A stretch of DNA of 64,000 nucleotides from JBKEDC01 sp047972995 (GCA_047972995.1 JBKEBD010000006.1:67998-131997), one strand, 5' to 3'. Counted from the first letter of the stretch, positions 1-8,997 are shown. Translations and numbers: made by a program. The notes: a model not told the origin generated them from the letters alone.

Positions 1-52
1 TAGACTCGCTATAGAGAAAGGGAATCTCAGTTTCTTTCTTTGTAGAAAAACC

Positions 53-60
53 AAAGGAGG
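53..60 (+). promoter_or_regulatory. Strong Shine-Dalgarno site of corA
   Basis: The octamer AAAGGAGG ends seven bases before the ATG at 68. A near-perfect Shine-Dalgarno sequence is uncommon in this window, where most starts have only A-rich leaders. It fixes the corA start. A weak inverted repeat (AGAAAG / CTTTCT, flanked by CTA / TAG) lies just upstream at about 9-45. Confidence 0.75.
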
Positions 61-67
61 AAATCAA

Positions 68-1009
68 ATGATTAAAATATTTAAAAGCTTCGGCGGGTAT
101 ATTGAAATACCACAAGCGGAGCAGGACTGCTGGGTGAATGTTGTAGAACCAACACCAGTAGAAATACTGAAAATACAAGAAGACTTTGGCGTTCCAGCCG
201 ATTTAATTCAAGATATTCTCGATGTTGATGAGCGTTCGCGTTACGAGGTGGACGATGACTGGGAATTAATCATCTTACGTATTCCGATCGAAAATCCAAA
301 CACTGAAAATGGAGTACCTTATTACACGGTACCTCTAGGTATTATTAATATCGGGGGAATGACAATCACCTTGTGTTCCACTCAAAATGAAGTGTTACCC
401 ATTGAACACGCAGCACTTTTTCGAGGACAGTCGCAACAGCTCATTCATGATGAATTGAATTTCATTTTTAAACTGTTTATTCGTTCAGGAAATACGTACC
501 TGCGCTATTTGAAACGTATAAACAACCAAACAACACAAATTGAAAACGATTTAGAACGTTCGATTAGAAACCAAGAGTTGAATCGATTGCTCAAAATGGA
601 AAAATGTTTGGTATTTTTCACCACATCATTGAAAGGTAATGAGCTGGTGCTAGCTCGAATAAACAATAGCTTTAAGAAAAGATTGACAGAGCTAAACGAA
701 GATTTGCTAGAAGATGCGATGATTGAAAATAGGCAAGCTTTGGAAATGGCTCGAATGTATTCGGATATTCAAAGTGGACGAATGGAAGCTTTTGCATCGG
801 TAATCTCTAACAACATGAACACCGTGATGAAACAATTGACCTCGGTGTCTATTATCCTTATGATTCCGACTTTAATTTCAAGTATGTACGGAATGAACGT
901 GCCAAACTACCTTGAGGGTAGCAATTGGGCTTTCCCAATTATCGTTATTGTTTCCTTGCTAGTGGCTTTGCTAAGTATTTACTTTTTCAGAAAGAAAGAT
1001 TTATTTTAG
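68..1009 (+). CDS. corA: CorA-type divalent metal transporter
   Basis: Predicted inner-membrane Mg2+/Co2+ channel of the CorA family, 313 aa, a normal length. Seen: a long soluble, charged, helix-rich N-terminal part (about residues 1-250), then two C-terminal membrane segments (about 253-273 and 289-307). The first ends in Tyr-Gly-Met-Asn (274-277), the family signature that lines the pore mouth. The short loop between the helices holds Glu and Asn as expected, and the tail is basic (RKKD). The start is set by the ribosome site at 53-60. The gene stands alone and faces the minus-strand folD group, with a shared terminator at 1157-1182. Which metal it prefers (Mg, Co or Ni) cannot be read from the sequence. 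Confidence 0.93.
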   Translation: MIKIFKSFGGYIEIPQAEQDCWVNVVEPTPVEILKIQEDFGVPADLIQDILDVDERSRYEVDDDWELIILRIPIENPNTENGVPYYTVPLGIINIGGMTITLCSTQNEVLPIEHAALFRGQSQQLIHDELNFIFKLFIRSGNTYLRYLKRINNQTTQIENDLERSIRNQELNRLLKMEKCLVFFTTSLKGNELVLARINNSFKKRLTELNEDLLEDAMIENRQALEMARMYSDIQSGRMEAFASVISNNMNTVMKQLTSVSIILMIPTLISSMYGMNVPNYLEGSNWAFPIIVIVSLLVALLSIYFFRKKDLF

Positions 1010-1156
1010 TCCTTTGGAAATTGGGCTAAGTTTCATGCCGTGAATAAAGCAATCCTGATCTTTTCTACACAAATAAAAATACCTTGACAATTAAACGAAT
1101 GTTGATTGTCGTTAGGATAGGAAGAATCTAAAAATATACCGTTTGACGCATAAAAA

Positions 1157-1182
1157 ATCCAAAGAACATATGTTCCTTGGAT
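1157..1182. terminator. Bidirectional terminator between corA and the DUF3276 gene
   Basis: Loopless inverted repeat of 13 + 13 bases (ATCCAAAGAACAT / ATGTTCCTTGGAT, one G-U type mismatch). Six A precede it (1152-1157), giving a U-tract on the minus strand. CTTTTA follows on the plus strand. It lies between convergent genes and should work best for the minus-strand folD/DUF3276 unit. Confidence 0.75.
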
Positions 1183-1209
1183 CTTTTATATCATTGTAAT
1201 TTGGAGTTC

Positions 1210-1554
1210 TTAAAGATCTTCAAAGTTAATATCAGATGAAAAGTCAGGTTCATCTTTCTTTTCGCCTTCGGGGCGAGTGTTTCTAAATTTTCGTCGCTCT
1301 TCTTCTTGTAGCGGTTGCTTGTCGAGAATGAAATCAGCAGCATCATTAATATGATCTAAAAATGCGTCTAAATCTTCACGATACAAGAACAAACGATGAC
1401 GCTCATTTCGGTCATATTCATTTTTCGCTTTTTTACTTTCAGTGAGCACTAGGTAGTACTCTCCAGAACGAGTTTCTTTAACATCAAAGAAGTAGGTTCT
1501 ACTTCCTGCTCGCAATTCTGATGAATTAATACTTTCTTTCTTATTAAATTCCAT
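1210..1554 (-). CDS. DUF3276 / PUR-alpha-like nucleic-acid-binding protein
   Basis: Small 114-aa protein of the DUF3276 family, typical of Bacteroidota and related to the PUR domain that binds single-stranded DNA or RNA. Seen: a beta-rich core (about residues 17-60, with S-R-T-Y-F-F-D-V-K-E-T and Y-Y-L-V-L-T-E-S-K), a helix with L-D-A-F-L-D-H-I (about 62-70), and a charged disordered tail ending in acidic residues (D-I-N-F-E-D-L). No signal peptide, so cytoplasmic. It starts 7 bases after the folD stop and is very probably cotranscribed with folD, ending at the terminator at 1157-1182. The family assignment is from recognition of the pattern. The target nucleic acid is unknown. Confidence 0.85.
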   Translation of the reverse strand: MEFNKKESINSSELRAGSRTYFFDVKETRSGEYYLVLTESKKAKNEYDRNERHRLFLYREDLDAFLDHINDAADFILDKQPLQEEERRKFRNTRPEGEKKDEPDFSSDINFEDL

Positions 1555-1561
1555 ATTCTAT

Positions 1562-2437
1562 CTACTTATAGATTGCTTTTTTAGCCGCTAATAGCGTATT
1601 TTTCAATAATGATACTCTAGTCATAGGACCAACTCCACCTGGAACAGGCGTAATAAATGAACATTTGGGAGCTACCTCATCAAACACAACATCACCTTTT
1701 AATCGCCATCCAGATTTTGTATCATCGGACTTAACTCGGGTTGTGCCAACATCAATAACAACAGCTCCGTCTTTCACCATATCTGCAGTTACAAAACCCG
1801 GAGAACCAATAGCTGCAATAATTATATCAGCATTTAAACAAAGTTCTTTTAAATTGGCTGTTCTACTGTGGGCAACAGTTACTGTAGCGTTGATTTCCTT
1901 TTGCGACATAAGCACACTCATGGGGCGTCCCACAATGTTACTTCGTCCAATAACCACGCAGTTTTTTCCTGATGTTTCAATTTGGTATCGAGTGAGTAAC
2001 TCGGTGATACCATCGGGAGTTGCGGAAACAAAGCTCGGCAAACCAATGACCATTCTACCAACATTGGCGGGGTGAAATCCGTCAACATCTTTGCTTGGAT
2101 CGATTGCTTCAATGATTTTTTGCTCGGAGATGTGTTTGGGCAGTGGAAGCTGCACAATGAATCCATCTACATCGGCATCGGCATTAAGGTCGGCAATTTT
2201 AGCTAACAATTCTGCTTCTGTAACATCATCTTCATATCGAATTAAGCTTGATTTGAATCCCACTTCAGCACAATCTTTAATTTTGAAAGATACATAGGTT
2301 TCGCTACCGCCATCATGACCAACCAATATGGCTGCCAAGTGGGGTTGTTTGCCACCATTAGCCGTAATTTCTTTTACTTTTTCAGCAATTTCGGCTTTAA
2401 TGATTTGGGCTGTTTTGTTCCCGTCAATTAGTTGCAT
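1562..2437 (-). CDS. folD: Methylenetetrahydrofolate dehydrogenase / cyclohydrolase
   Basis: Bifunctional one-carbon enzyme converting 5,10-methylene-THF to 10-formyl-THF through methenyl-THF with NADP, in the cytoplasm. It is 291 aa, full length for FolD. Seen: the catalytic Tyr48 and Lys52 in Y-V-S-F-K-I-K, the P-S-K-D-V-D-G-F-H motif near residue 115, the nucleotide-binding G-R-S-N-I-V-G-R-P-M near 165, and the C-terminal T-P-V-P-G-G-V-G-P-M-T motif. It leads a two-gene unit with the DUF3276 gene. It is separated from ffh by a 95-base spacer that contains a short duplicated decamer (2485-2518). folP elsewhere in the window serves the same folate pool. Confidence 0.96.
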   Translation of the reverse strand: MQLIDGNKTAQIIKAEIAEKVKEITANGGKQPHLAAILVGHDGGSETYVSFKIKDCAEVGFKSSLIRYEDDVTEAELLAKIADLNADADVDGFIVQLPLPKHISEQKIIEAIDPSKDVDGFHPANVGRMVIGLPSFVSATPDGITELLTRYQIETSGKNCVVIGRSNIVGRPMSVLMSQKEINATVTVAHSRTANLKELCLNADIIIAAIGSPGFVTADMVKDGAVVIDVGTTRVKSDDTKSGWRLKGDVVFDEVAPKCSFITPVPGGVGPMTRVSLLKNTLLAAKKAIYK

Positions 2438-2484
2438 TGTTTATTTTTTTAGTACTAGAGTATTCTAACAGTCAATAGCGAAGC

Positions 2485-2518
2485 CACTTAGGTATTGAGC
2501 TACTTTGTCACTTAGGTA
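2485..2518. repeat. Duplicated decamer in the ffh-folD spacer
   Basis: CACTTAGGTA occurs at 2485-2494 and again at 2509-2518, a 24-base period, in the short spacer between ffh and folD. It resembles other small tandem duplications in spacers of this window (45641-45707, 50562-50600). No function is evident. Confidence 0.5.
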
Positions 2519-2532
2519 CCTTTAAATGAGAA

Positions 2533-3870
2533 CTATCGTCTTTTCATGTTTCCCATTAATCCGCGCATAGCACTTTTATTATTTCCTCCAGATACCATTT
2601 TCATCATTTTTCGCATATCATCGAATTGCTTGATTAGCTGATTTACCTGTTGAATTGAAGTGCCAGAACCATCAGCAATACGCTTGCGACGTGTTCCATT
2701 TAGTAATGCAGGAGATTCGCGCTCTTCTGGAGTCATTGATTGAATGATAGCTTCTATACTTTTGAAGGCATCGTTATCAATATCTACGTTTTTCAATGCT
2801 TTGCCCATACCGGGAATCATGCTTGCCAAATCTTTGATGTTACCCATCTTTTTGATTTGTTGAATTTGAGACATGAAATCATTGAAACTAAATTGGTTCT
2901 TTGCAATTTTCTTTTGTAATTGGCGAGCTTGTTCTTGGTCGAATTGTTCTTGTGCACGTTCTACCAAAGAAACCACGTCACCCATACCAAGAATACGGTC
3001 GGCCATACGCTCGGGGTGGAATATGTCGAGTGCTTCCATCTTCTCGCCTGTACCAATGAATTTGATGGGCTTGTCAACAACAGAACGAATAGATAGGGCA
3101 GCACCACCGCGCGTATCACCATCAAGTTTAGTTAAGATTACCCCATCGAAGTCTAATCGTTGATTGAACTCTTTGGCTGTATTTACCGCATCTTGACCAG
3201 TCATCGAATCGACAACAAATAAGATTTCGTTAGGATCTAAAGCTTTTTTAAGTTCTGCAATCTCATCCATCATTTGCTCATCAATGGCTAAACGACCAGC
3301 AGTATCGACAATTACCACGTTTTGACCATTGGTTTTGGCGTGTTGAACCCCAGCTTTCGCAATAGCAATAGGGTCTTGGTTGTCGATGTCGCTATATACA
3401 GGGATGCTAAGTTGTTCGCCCAATACTTTCAATTGGTCGATCGCTGCAGGACGATAAACGTCGCAAGCAACCAAGAGCGGTTGCAAACCTTTTTTAGATT
3501 TTAAAAAGTTAGCTAGTTTTCCAGAGTGTGTAGTTTTACCCGAACCTTGTAAACCAGCCATCAAGATGATCGTAGGTTTACCAATGAGGTTAATGTCAGC
3601 AGCTTTTCCCCCCATTAATATAGCTAACTCATCGTGAACGATTTTCACCATCATTTCACTGGGTTTCACAGCATTAAGTACATCCATACCTAATGCTTTT
3701 TCTTTTACCGTGTTGGTGAATTCTTTAGCTGTTTTGAAGTTCACATCGGCATCAAGCAATGCGCGACGAATTTCCTTCAGGGTTTCTGCAATATTGATTT
3801 CAGTAATACGTCCTTGTCCTTTTAATAGTTTAAAGGAACGCTCTAGTTTATCATTAAGATTTTCAAACAT
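2533..3870 (-). CDS. ffh: Signal recognition particle protein Ffh
   Basis: Signal recognition particle GTPase that binds signal sequences and 4.5S RNA and delivers ribosomes to FtsY. It is 445 aa, usual length. Domains in order: N helical bundle (1-90), the G domain with G-L-Q-G-S-G-K-T-T (about 106-114), D-T-A-G-R-L, T-K-L-D-G-D-T-R-G-G, then the methionine-rich M domain from about residue 300 (I-P-G-M-G, M-T-P-E-E-R, R-R-K-R-I-A-D-G-S-G) and a Met/Gly/Lys-rich tail. His follows the P-loop threonines, which does not affect catalytic residues. It lies 90 bases downstream of argS on the same strand. No 4.5S RNA gene was recognised in the window. Confidence 0.97.
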   Translation of the reverse strand: MFENLNDKLERSFKLLKGQGRITEINIAETLKEIRRALLDADVNFKTAKEFTNTVKEKALGMDVLNAVKPSEMMVKIVHDELAILMGGKAADINLIGKPTIILMAGLQGSGKTTHSGKLANFLKSKKGLQPLLVACDVYRPAAIDQLKVLGEQLSIPVYSDIDNQDPIAIAKAGVQHAKTNGQNVVIVDTAGRLAIDEQMMDEIAELKKALDPNEILFVVDSMTGQDAVNTAKEFNQRLDFDGVILTKLDGDTRGGAALSIRSVVDKPIKFIGTGEKMEALDIFHPERMADRILGMGDVVSLVERAQEQFDQEQARQLQKKIAKNQFSFNDFMSQIQQIKKMGNIKDLASMIPGMGKALKNVDIDNDAFKSIEAIIQSMTPEERESPALLNGTRRKRIADGSGTSIQQVNQLIKQFDDMRKMMKMVSGGNNKSAMRGLMGNMKRR

Positions 3871-3959
3871 GATATAAATGCAATTCTTATTTATTTTTGG
3901 TGCTTATTGGTTTTATAGCCTTGAAGACACCCTTTTTATTTGTTTTTGTTTATTGAGTT

Positions 3960-5753
3960 TTACATTCTGGTGGGAACCGAAATTCCGAGAATATCCATAC
4001 CCAGACGTATTACTTTAGCTACATTTTCAGAAAGAATTAATCGGAACTTGCGAAGTTCTTCATTTTCTTCATTCAGCATAGAGAAATCGTGATAGAACTG
4101 ATTGTATTCTTTCACAAGATTGTAAATGTAATTGGCAATTACAGCAGGGCTGTATGCTTCAGCAGCTTCTTGCAACGTGTTGGGGAACAATGAAACTGTT
4201 TTTATTAGTTCGATTTCTTTTTGAGCAAATGCTAAGGTTGAAGTTAAATTACCGCTGTAGTTTATGCCTTGTTCTTCTGCTTTTCGTAGAATTGAGCAAA
4301 TGCGAGCATGGGCATATTGTATGAATGAACCTGTATTTCCATTAAAGTCGATAGACTCTTCAGGATTAAACATCATGTTCTTTTTAGGATCGACTTTAAG
4401 CATGAAGTATTTCAATGAACCTAGTGCAATATCTTTGTGCGTTTGCTTAATTTCAGCTTGCGATAGTCCATCAAGTTTTCCGAGTTCTTCCGAAGTTTTC
4501 CGTGCCATGTCGGTCATTTCTGCCATTAAATCATCGGCATCAACAACAGTACCTTCGCGCGATTTCATTTTTCCGTGAGGAAGTTCTACCATGCCATAAG
4601 AGAAGTGGTGAAGACCTTTTCCCCAATTGAAACCCAATTTGTCGAGCAAAATAGATAATACCTTGAAGTGATAATCTTGTTCGTTGCCCACCACGTAAAC
4701 CATTTTATCGATTTTATAATCGTTGAAACGTAGTTTAGCTGTACCGATATCTTGGGTCATGTAAACCGAAGTACCATCGGAGCGCAATAATATTTTGCGA
4801 TCAAGTCCATCGGCGGTTAAGTCGGCCCAAACAGATTGGTCTTCTTCCTGGGTGAATAGCCCTTCTTGTAGTCCGCGAAGCACTTCGTCTTTACCCGTTA
4901 GGTAGGTGTCAGATTCGTAATAAATCTTGTCGAAGTCAACCCCCAGTTCTTTGTAGGTTACGTCAAATCCATCGTAAACCCATTGGTTCATCATTTCCCA
5001 AAGGGCGATGGTTTCTTCGTCTTTAGCTTCCCACTTGCGAAGCAATTCGCGTGCAGCAATAATAGACGGTGCTTGTTGTTCTGCTTCTTTTTCTGATAAG
5101 CCTGTTTTTACAAGCTCACTGATTTCTGCTTTGTATTTTTTGTCGAAAAGTACATAGAAGTCGCCCACGAGGTGATCGCCTTTTATGCCTGTGTTTTCAG
5201 GTGTTTTTCCTTCGCCCCATTGTTGCCAAGCATACATCGATTTGCAAATATGAATGCCTCGGTCATTTACGATGTTGGTTTTCACCACTTGTTTGCCTGT
5301 AGCTTTTAGAAGTTTGCTTAGCGAAAAGCCCAACAAGTTATTTCTAATGTGACCTAAGTGTAGGGGTTTGTTGGTGTTTGGCGATGAATATTCAATCATA
5401 ACCAATGGCGAGTTGTCATCGACTTTTTCATAGCCATATTCGGCATCGTTGTTGGCCGTTTCCAAAACTCCAAGCCAGTAAGCGGTAGAGATTGTAACGT
5501 TTAAGAAGCCTTTGATAACTTCATATGCAGCTATTTCATCAACGTGTTCTTGCAAATATTCCCCGAGTTCTTGGGCGGTATCTTGAGGTGATTTACGAGA
5601 TGCTTTTAAGAATGGAAACACTACAATGGTGAAATCTCCATCTACATCTTTACGTGTATTTTGTAGCTGAATGCTTTCAGCAGCACATTCCGAACTGTAT
5701 AAACTTTGTACAGCTTCGGCAACTTTCAATTTAATTATTTCTTCGATCAACAT
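3960..5753 (-). CDS. argS: Arginyl-tRNA synthetase
   Basis: Class Ia synthetase charging tRNA-Arg, cytoplasmic, 597 aa, full length. Seen: the N-terminal Add-1 domain (about 1-110), the HIGH-type motif H-L-G-H at 132-135 inside S-P-N-T-N-K-P-L-H-L-G-H, the KMSKS-equivalent K-M-K-S-R-E-G near residue 397, and a C-terminal DALR anticodon-binding domain ending in G-I-S-V-P-T-R-M. The start has a promoter-like -7 box 19 bases upstream (5772-5779). ffh follows on the same strand and may be read through. Nothing looks damaged. Confidence 0.97.
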   Translation of the reverse strand: MLIEEIIKLKVAEAVQSLYSSECAAESIQLQNTRKDVDGDFTIVVFPFLKASRKSPQDTAQELGEYLQEHVDEIAAYEVIKGFLNVTISTAYWLGVLETANNDAEYGYEKVDDNSPLVMIEYSSPNTNKPLHLGHIRNNLLGFSLSKLLKATGKQVVKTNIVNDRGIHICKSMYAWQQWGEGKTPENTGIKGDHLVGDFYVLFDKKYKAEISELVKTGLSEKEAEQQAPSIIAARELLRKWEAKDEETIALWEMMNQWVYDGFDVTYKELGVDFDKIYYESDTYLTGKDEVLRGLQEGLFTQEEDQSVWADLTADGLDRKILLRSDGTSVYMTQDIGTAKLRFNDYKIDKMVYVVGNEQDYHFKVLSILLDKLGFNWGKGLHHFSYGMVELPHGKMKSREGTVVDADDLMAEMTDMARKTSEELGKLDGLSQAEIKQTHKDIALGSLKYFMLKVDPKKNMMFNPEESIDFNGNTGSFIQYAHARICSILRKAEEQGINYSGNLTSTLAFAQKEIELIKTVSLFPNTLQEAAEAYSPAVIANYIYNLVKEYNQFYHDFSMLNEENEELRKFRLILSENVAKVIRLGMDILGISVPTRM

Positions 5754-5771
5754 ACTTATCTTTTATGTGTG

Positions 5772-5779
5772 CAAAGATA
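5772..5779 (-). promoter_or_regulatory. -7 promoter element upstream of argS
   Basis: On the minus strand the sequence is TATCTTTG, matching the Bacteroidota -7 consensus TAnnTTTG. It lies 19 bases upstream of the argS ATG. No clear -33 TTG box was seen at the ideal distance. Confidence 0.55.
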
Positions 5780-5918
5780 ATCTTTTGAGTGAAAAACGCT
5801 TAATTAAACAAGCGAAAGTTAGGGAAAAGCTGCGCGGAACACTGTTGAAACTTAAAAACAAGAGTTTCAGTGCAGTTTTTGCTGTTGAATTTGTTTAAAA
5901 CTGGTGCTTTATGCTCGA

Positions 5919-6136
5919 CTATGGCATATTAATCAGCTCGATGGTTACTCGGCGATTTAGGACGATGTTTTTATCTACAGGATTAATTTCGCCTAATCCT
6001 TTAAGTATAATTCGGTTCGGATTAAGCCCATGTTCAACTAGGTAATCTTTCACAACTATAGTGCGAATGACAGATAGTTTGTAGTTATAGTCGCCTCTAC
6101 CAAGGGTGTCGGTATTTCGCCAAGAATAAACCCGTT
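5919..6136 (-). pseudogene. Remnant of an OmpA/MotB-type C-terminal domain
   Basis: Without any start codon, the minus strand reads through an OmpA-family peptidoglycan-binding end: T-D-T-L-G-R-G-D-Y-N-Y-K-L-S, then K-D-Y-L-V-E-H-G-L-N-P-N-R-I, G-L-G-E-I-N-P, and R-R-V-T-I-E-L before a TAG at 5919-5921. In intact proteins this follows a conserved GHTD-containing stretch, which here has degenerated to W-R-N-T-D. Further upstream the reading frame is lost (an open frame on the same strand continues in a different phase and reaches a TGA near 6285). Most of the gene, including its N-terminal region, is missing. It is a decayed gene fragment between argS and the DUF5606 gene. The parent could have been an OmpA porin or a PG-binding lipoprotein. 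Confidence 0.7.
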
Positions 6137-6315
6137 GAAAAATTTGTATCTCTGATTGACACTGTTGGAACTGAAGTCAACAGGGCTTGATTTGTCGGAA
6201 CTAGCTATTCCCACGCTGCTTTCGAATGTTAAATCAACGATACTACTAACGTATCGGTCGATTGATAACTTAGGATATCTTCAACTTTGAGATGTGGTGT
6301 ATTTGTTGCAAAAAT

Positions 6316-6350
6316 AAACAGCCTGTGAGCTCCATGCTCACAAGCTGTTT
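6316..6350 (-). terminator. Terminator of the DUF5606 gene
   Basis: Inverted repeat of 15 + 15 bases with one mismatch (AAACAGCCTGTGAGC / GCTCACAAGCTGTTT) around a 5-base loop. On the minus strand it is followed by ATTTTTG. It sits 37 bases past the stop codon of the minus-strand gene at 6388. Confidence 0.8.
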
Positions 6351-6387
6351 ATAGTGTTAATCTGAGTTTCGGAAAGGTTTCCCAAAT

Positions 6388-6792
6388 TTATTCGGCTTCT
6401 TCTGTAGTGTCGGCTTCAGAAAAATCAAGCAGATTGTTTTTTAGCAACAAGTTATACCATTGAAACACTTTTTTCATATCAGAAGCATAAACACGGTCTT
6501 TGTCGTAGTCTGGCAAAACTTCAGAGAAAAGAGCTGCCATTTCATTGTTGCTCATTTTAGGCAATTCTTCATCGCCTTTAATAGCTTTTGTGTTTTCAAA
6601 CACCTTTTTCAATTCTACCTCACCAGTTTCTGTAAAAATGGCAATTTCTTCTAAGGCACTGATTCTAGCGGTTGAGTAAGCAGGTATGCGTTTGCCCGAA
6701 AGCAATGATTCCACAATAATGCTGTTTTTACCTTCAGAGACTAGTTTAAATAAACCGGGTTGACCTGATATTGCTAATATTCCTTTTAACAT
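6388..6792 (-). CDS. DUF5606 domain protein
   Basis: 134-aa cytoplasmic protein of a family I recognise only from Bacteroidota (DUF5606). The N-terminal half (M-L-K-G-I-L-A-I-S-G-Q-P-G-L-F-K-L-V, then G-K-R-I-P-A-Y-S-T-A-R-I-S-A-L-E-E-I) is the conserved part and looks like a small beta barrel. The C-terminal half is acidic and helical with D-Y-D-K-D-R-V-Y and a K-V-F-Q-W-Y-N-L-L motif, ending in a Glu/Asp-rich tail. No catalytic motif is visible. It is monocistronic: terminator at 6316-6350 downstream, and a weak TATATTCG box near 6820 upstream. Function is unknown. Confidence 0.8.
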   Translation of the reverse strand: MLKGILAISGQPGLFKLVSEGKNSIIVESLLSGKRIPAYSTARISALEEIAIFTETGEVELKKVFENTKAIKGDEELPKMSNNEMAALFSEVLPDYDKDRVYASDMKKVFQWYNLLLKNNLLDFSEADTTEEAE

Positions 6793-6882
6793 ATTTACCT
6801 TTTAAATTTTAGAAAGTTGCGAATATAATATAATATGAGAATTTAACTGTATTTTTGGTACATCATTTTTGCAAATTTGATT

Positions 6883-8997
6883 TTATTTCAAATTACAACT
6901 CACGCCGCCACTAATCCATCGTCCGGCTTGGGGAATATTACTCAAGTCGTAATAGGTGGTATTAAATAGGTTGGTAGCCATGGCGAAAAACCTAAAGTTT
7001 TTGTAGTGGTAATTGACTTTCAAATCGAGCAAACCGAATGGTTTATAGTCAACTTCTCCGGTGTAATCGGTTCCATCGAAGTTAGAATATCCTCCGTTTC
7101 TATCTTCATATCTAAACTGCCAATCGGCACTTAGGTTTTTATATATGCGATGATTTATGCCCACTACAAGTTTGTGTTTTAGGTTGTCGAGTGTGTAATT
7201 AGAAATGTATTCCGATTCTTTTCGGGTTATTTCGTTGTAAGCATAATTAATGCAGAGTCGATTGATAAAGAAATGCTCGTTATTTAACCATCGCTGTATG
7301 GAAATATCAGATTTCACCTCAAATCCAGCAGCGTTTATTTGTGTGAGATTGTCGGTTTGCCAAAGAAAATCATCGCTTATCCGTACCCAGTCGATGATGT
7401 CTTTGCCAATGCGATAATAAGTGGCAGCTTCAAGATTCATAAATTGGTTTTTGAATTTTACCCCGCCTTCAAACGATGTGGAATGTTCGGGTTTTAGGTT
7501 TGGGTTTCCTAAATTTGAAGGACCAACATAATATAAGTCGGTGTAAGTTGGCATACGCAGCGATTGGTTGAATGTGCCATAAATTTTCCAATTGTTGGTT
7601 ATTTGGTAAGACAAATCTACGCCTGGGTAAAAATGCCATTGTTCCTGCAAATCGGAAATCCAGTTTGCCATTAAGCCTGCCGATATACTAAATCGGTTGA
7701 TGTATGCAGAATGTTCAATGAAGTAGGAGAGGTTTGTTCTGGAGTGCCCATTGGTGAAGAACTGTCCATCTTCGCCGGGGACACTAATGGACTCGTCTAA
7801 ACTTTCGCCTAGTTGGTTACTCAATATGTTTTCTGAGCGCAATTCTGAACCAAGCGATGTTTTTCCGAGTTTCCATTGAAGCCAAGTGTTGAGCTTAAGT
7901 CCAAACACATCGGTCATGTGGTAATTGTGCCCAGTATACCAATCGGCAGGATCGCTTCTGAATAGCTCATAACGGTCGTGATTCCGTCGCCAATAGGTAG
8001 ATGCACTGGTGTGCAACTTTTTCCCTGTTTCGAGTCCTGCCGAAACAATAGCTGTTCGGGTTGACTCATACTGATTGGGGTAAGCTGGAGAATAGAATCC
8101 GTTGGCACCAAAGCCTTTGTTGATGTATCCAGCTTGAAAGTTGATGGTTGCTTCATCGGTTTTCAGTTTACCGTTGTAAAAGACATTACTGTTGGTAAAA
8201 TCGGTGTTGGGGCGATAGCCATTGGAGGCGGTGTTTCCAATGGCTATGAAATTTTGCAACTTCCCGGTTTGCACGTTTCCATTTACATTTATGTCTCGCA
8301 AACCATGTGAGCCAAAGCTGGCATCGGCAGATAGCAAGTTAATGGAGTCGGGCTCGGTAATAATGTTGATAGCTCCAGTAAAAGCATTTGGTCCGTACAC
8401 TCGGGCAGAAGAACCATTAAGAATTTCGATGCGCTTTACTGCTTTTAATGAGAGTGGAAGATTAAGGTTGTGGTGACCTGATTGAGGGTCGGAAATGTTT
8501 ACTCCGTTGAGTAGAACTAAGGTTTGGTCGAAGGAACCACCCCTTACCGAGATATCAGCCTGTACGCCGTAGGTTCCCCGTTGCCTAATGTCAACGCCTA
8601 GCGCATACTCTAATAAATCTTGAACACTTGCTACCGGGGCAGCCTCAATTCCTTTTCGGTCGATGACCGACACGATGCGAGCAATCTGCGAATAAGTGGC
8701 AGGAGCTCGTTGTGCACTGACCTCGACCTCGTCGAGTTCATATTCTCTGGCAATTTTCAAGCTATCGGCGGTGTGTTGCGCAAAAGCTTCGCTTGGAGTT
8801 GCAACATATAAGTATGCTACAGCTAGCGATGCAATGTGCACTTCTTGCTTTAATGCTTGAAACAAAGAATAGCCTAGTCTTTCCCAATGGTGGAAATTCA
8901 ATAGGCGTGCTTTGTTGTTAAAAAATAATTTGTACAAAATATAAAAATATATGAGCCGCAAAAGTAAAAATAATATGTGTATTTTCACCGCCAACAA
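6883..8997 (-). CDS. TonB-dependent outer-membrane receptor (BtuB-like)
   Basis: Outer-membrane gated barrel importing a large ligand with TonB energy. Seen: the plug domain (V-S-V-I-D-R-K-G-I-E-A-A-P-V-A-S-V-Q-D-L-L, then R-G-G-S-F-D-Q-T-L-V-L-L-N-G and I-E-I-L-N-G-S-S-A-R-V-Y-G), then a roughly 480-residue 22-strand-type barrel with the closing motif A-M-A-T-N-L-F-N-T-T-Y-Y-D. No CarboxypepD or SusC N-terminal domain is present, so it resembles the cobalamin/siderophore class. The open frame reaches 8997, but a -7 promoter box at 8959-8966 lies inside it. The signal peptide ending A-F-A before Gln fits a TTG start at 8901, giving 672 aa. The C-terminus is Lys rather than the usual aromatic residue. 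No periplasmic binding protein or permease lies beside it, so the ligand is open. Confidence 0.88.
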   Translation of the reverse strand: MLAVKIHILFLLLRLIYFYILYKLFFNNKARLLNFHHWERLGYSLFQALKQEVHIASLAVAYLYVATPSEAFAQHTADSLKIAREYELDEVEVSAQRAPATYSQIARIVSVIDRKGIEAAPVASVQDLLEYALGVDIRQRGTYGVQADISVRGGSFDQTLVLLNGVNISDPQSGHHNLNLPLSLKAVKRIEILNGSSARVYGPNAFTGAINIITEPDSINLLSADASFGSHGLRDINVNGNVQTGKLQNFIAIGNTASNGYRPNTDFTNSNVFYNGKLKTDEATINFQAGYINKGFGANGFYSPAYPNQYESTRTAIVSAGLETGKKLHTSASTYWRRNHDRYELFRSDPADWYTGHNYHMTDVFGLKLNTWLQWKLGKTSLGSELRSENILSNQLGESLDESISVPGEDGQFFTNGHSRTNLSYFIEHSAYINRFSISAGLMANWISDLQEQWHFYPGVDLSYQITNNWKIYGTFNQSLRMPTYTDLYYVGPSNLGNPNLKPEHSTSFEGGVKFKNQFMNLEAATYYRIGKDIIDWVRISDDFLWQTDNLTQINAAGFEVKSDISIQRWLNNEHFFINRLCINYAYNEITRKESEYISNYTLDNLKHKLVVGINHRIYKNLSADWQFRYEDRNGGYSNFDGTDYTGEVDYKPFGLLDLKVNYHYKNFRFFAMATNLFNTTYYDLSNIPQAGRWISGGVSCNLK
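8959..8966 (-). promoter_or_regulatory. -7 promoter element of the TonB receptor gene
   Basis: Minus strand reads TACTTTTG (TAnnTTTG). If used, transcription starts near 8952. That would exclude the upstream ATG at 8997 as the receptor's start and favour TTG at 8901. Confidence 0.45.

Noticed and set aside
6137..6285. Open frame upstream of the OmpA remnant in another phase
   Set aside because: It starts after a TGA, has no start codon, and matches nothing recognisable. It may be part of the same decayed gene but cannot be assigned.
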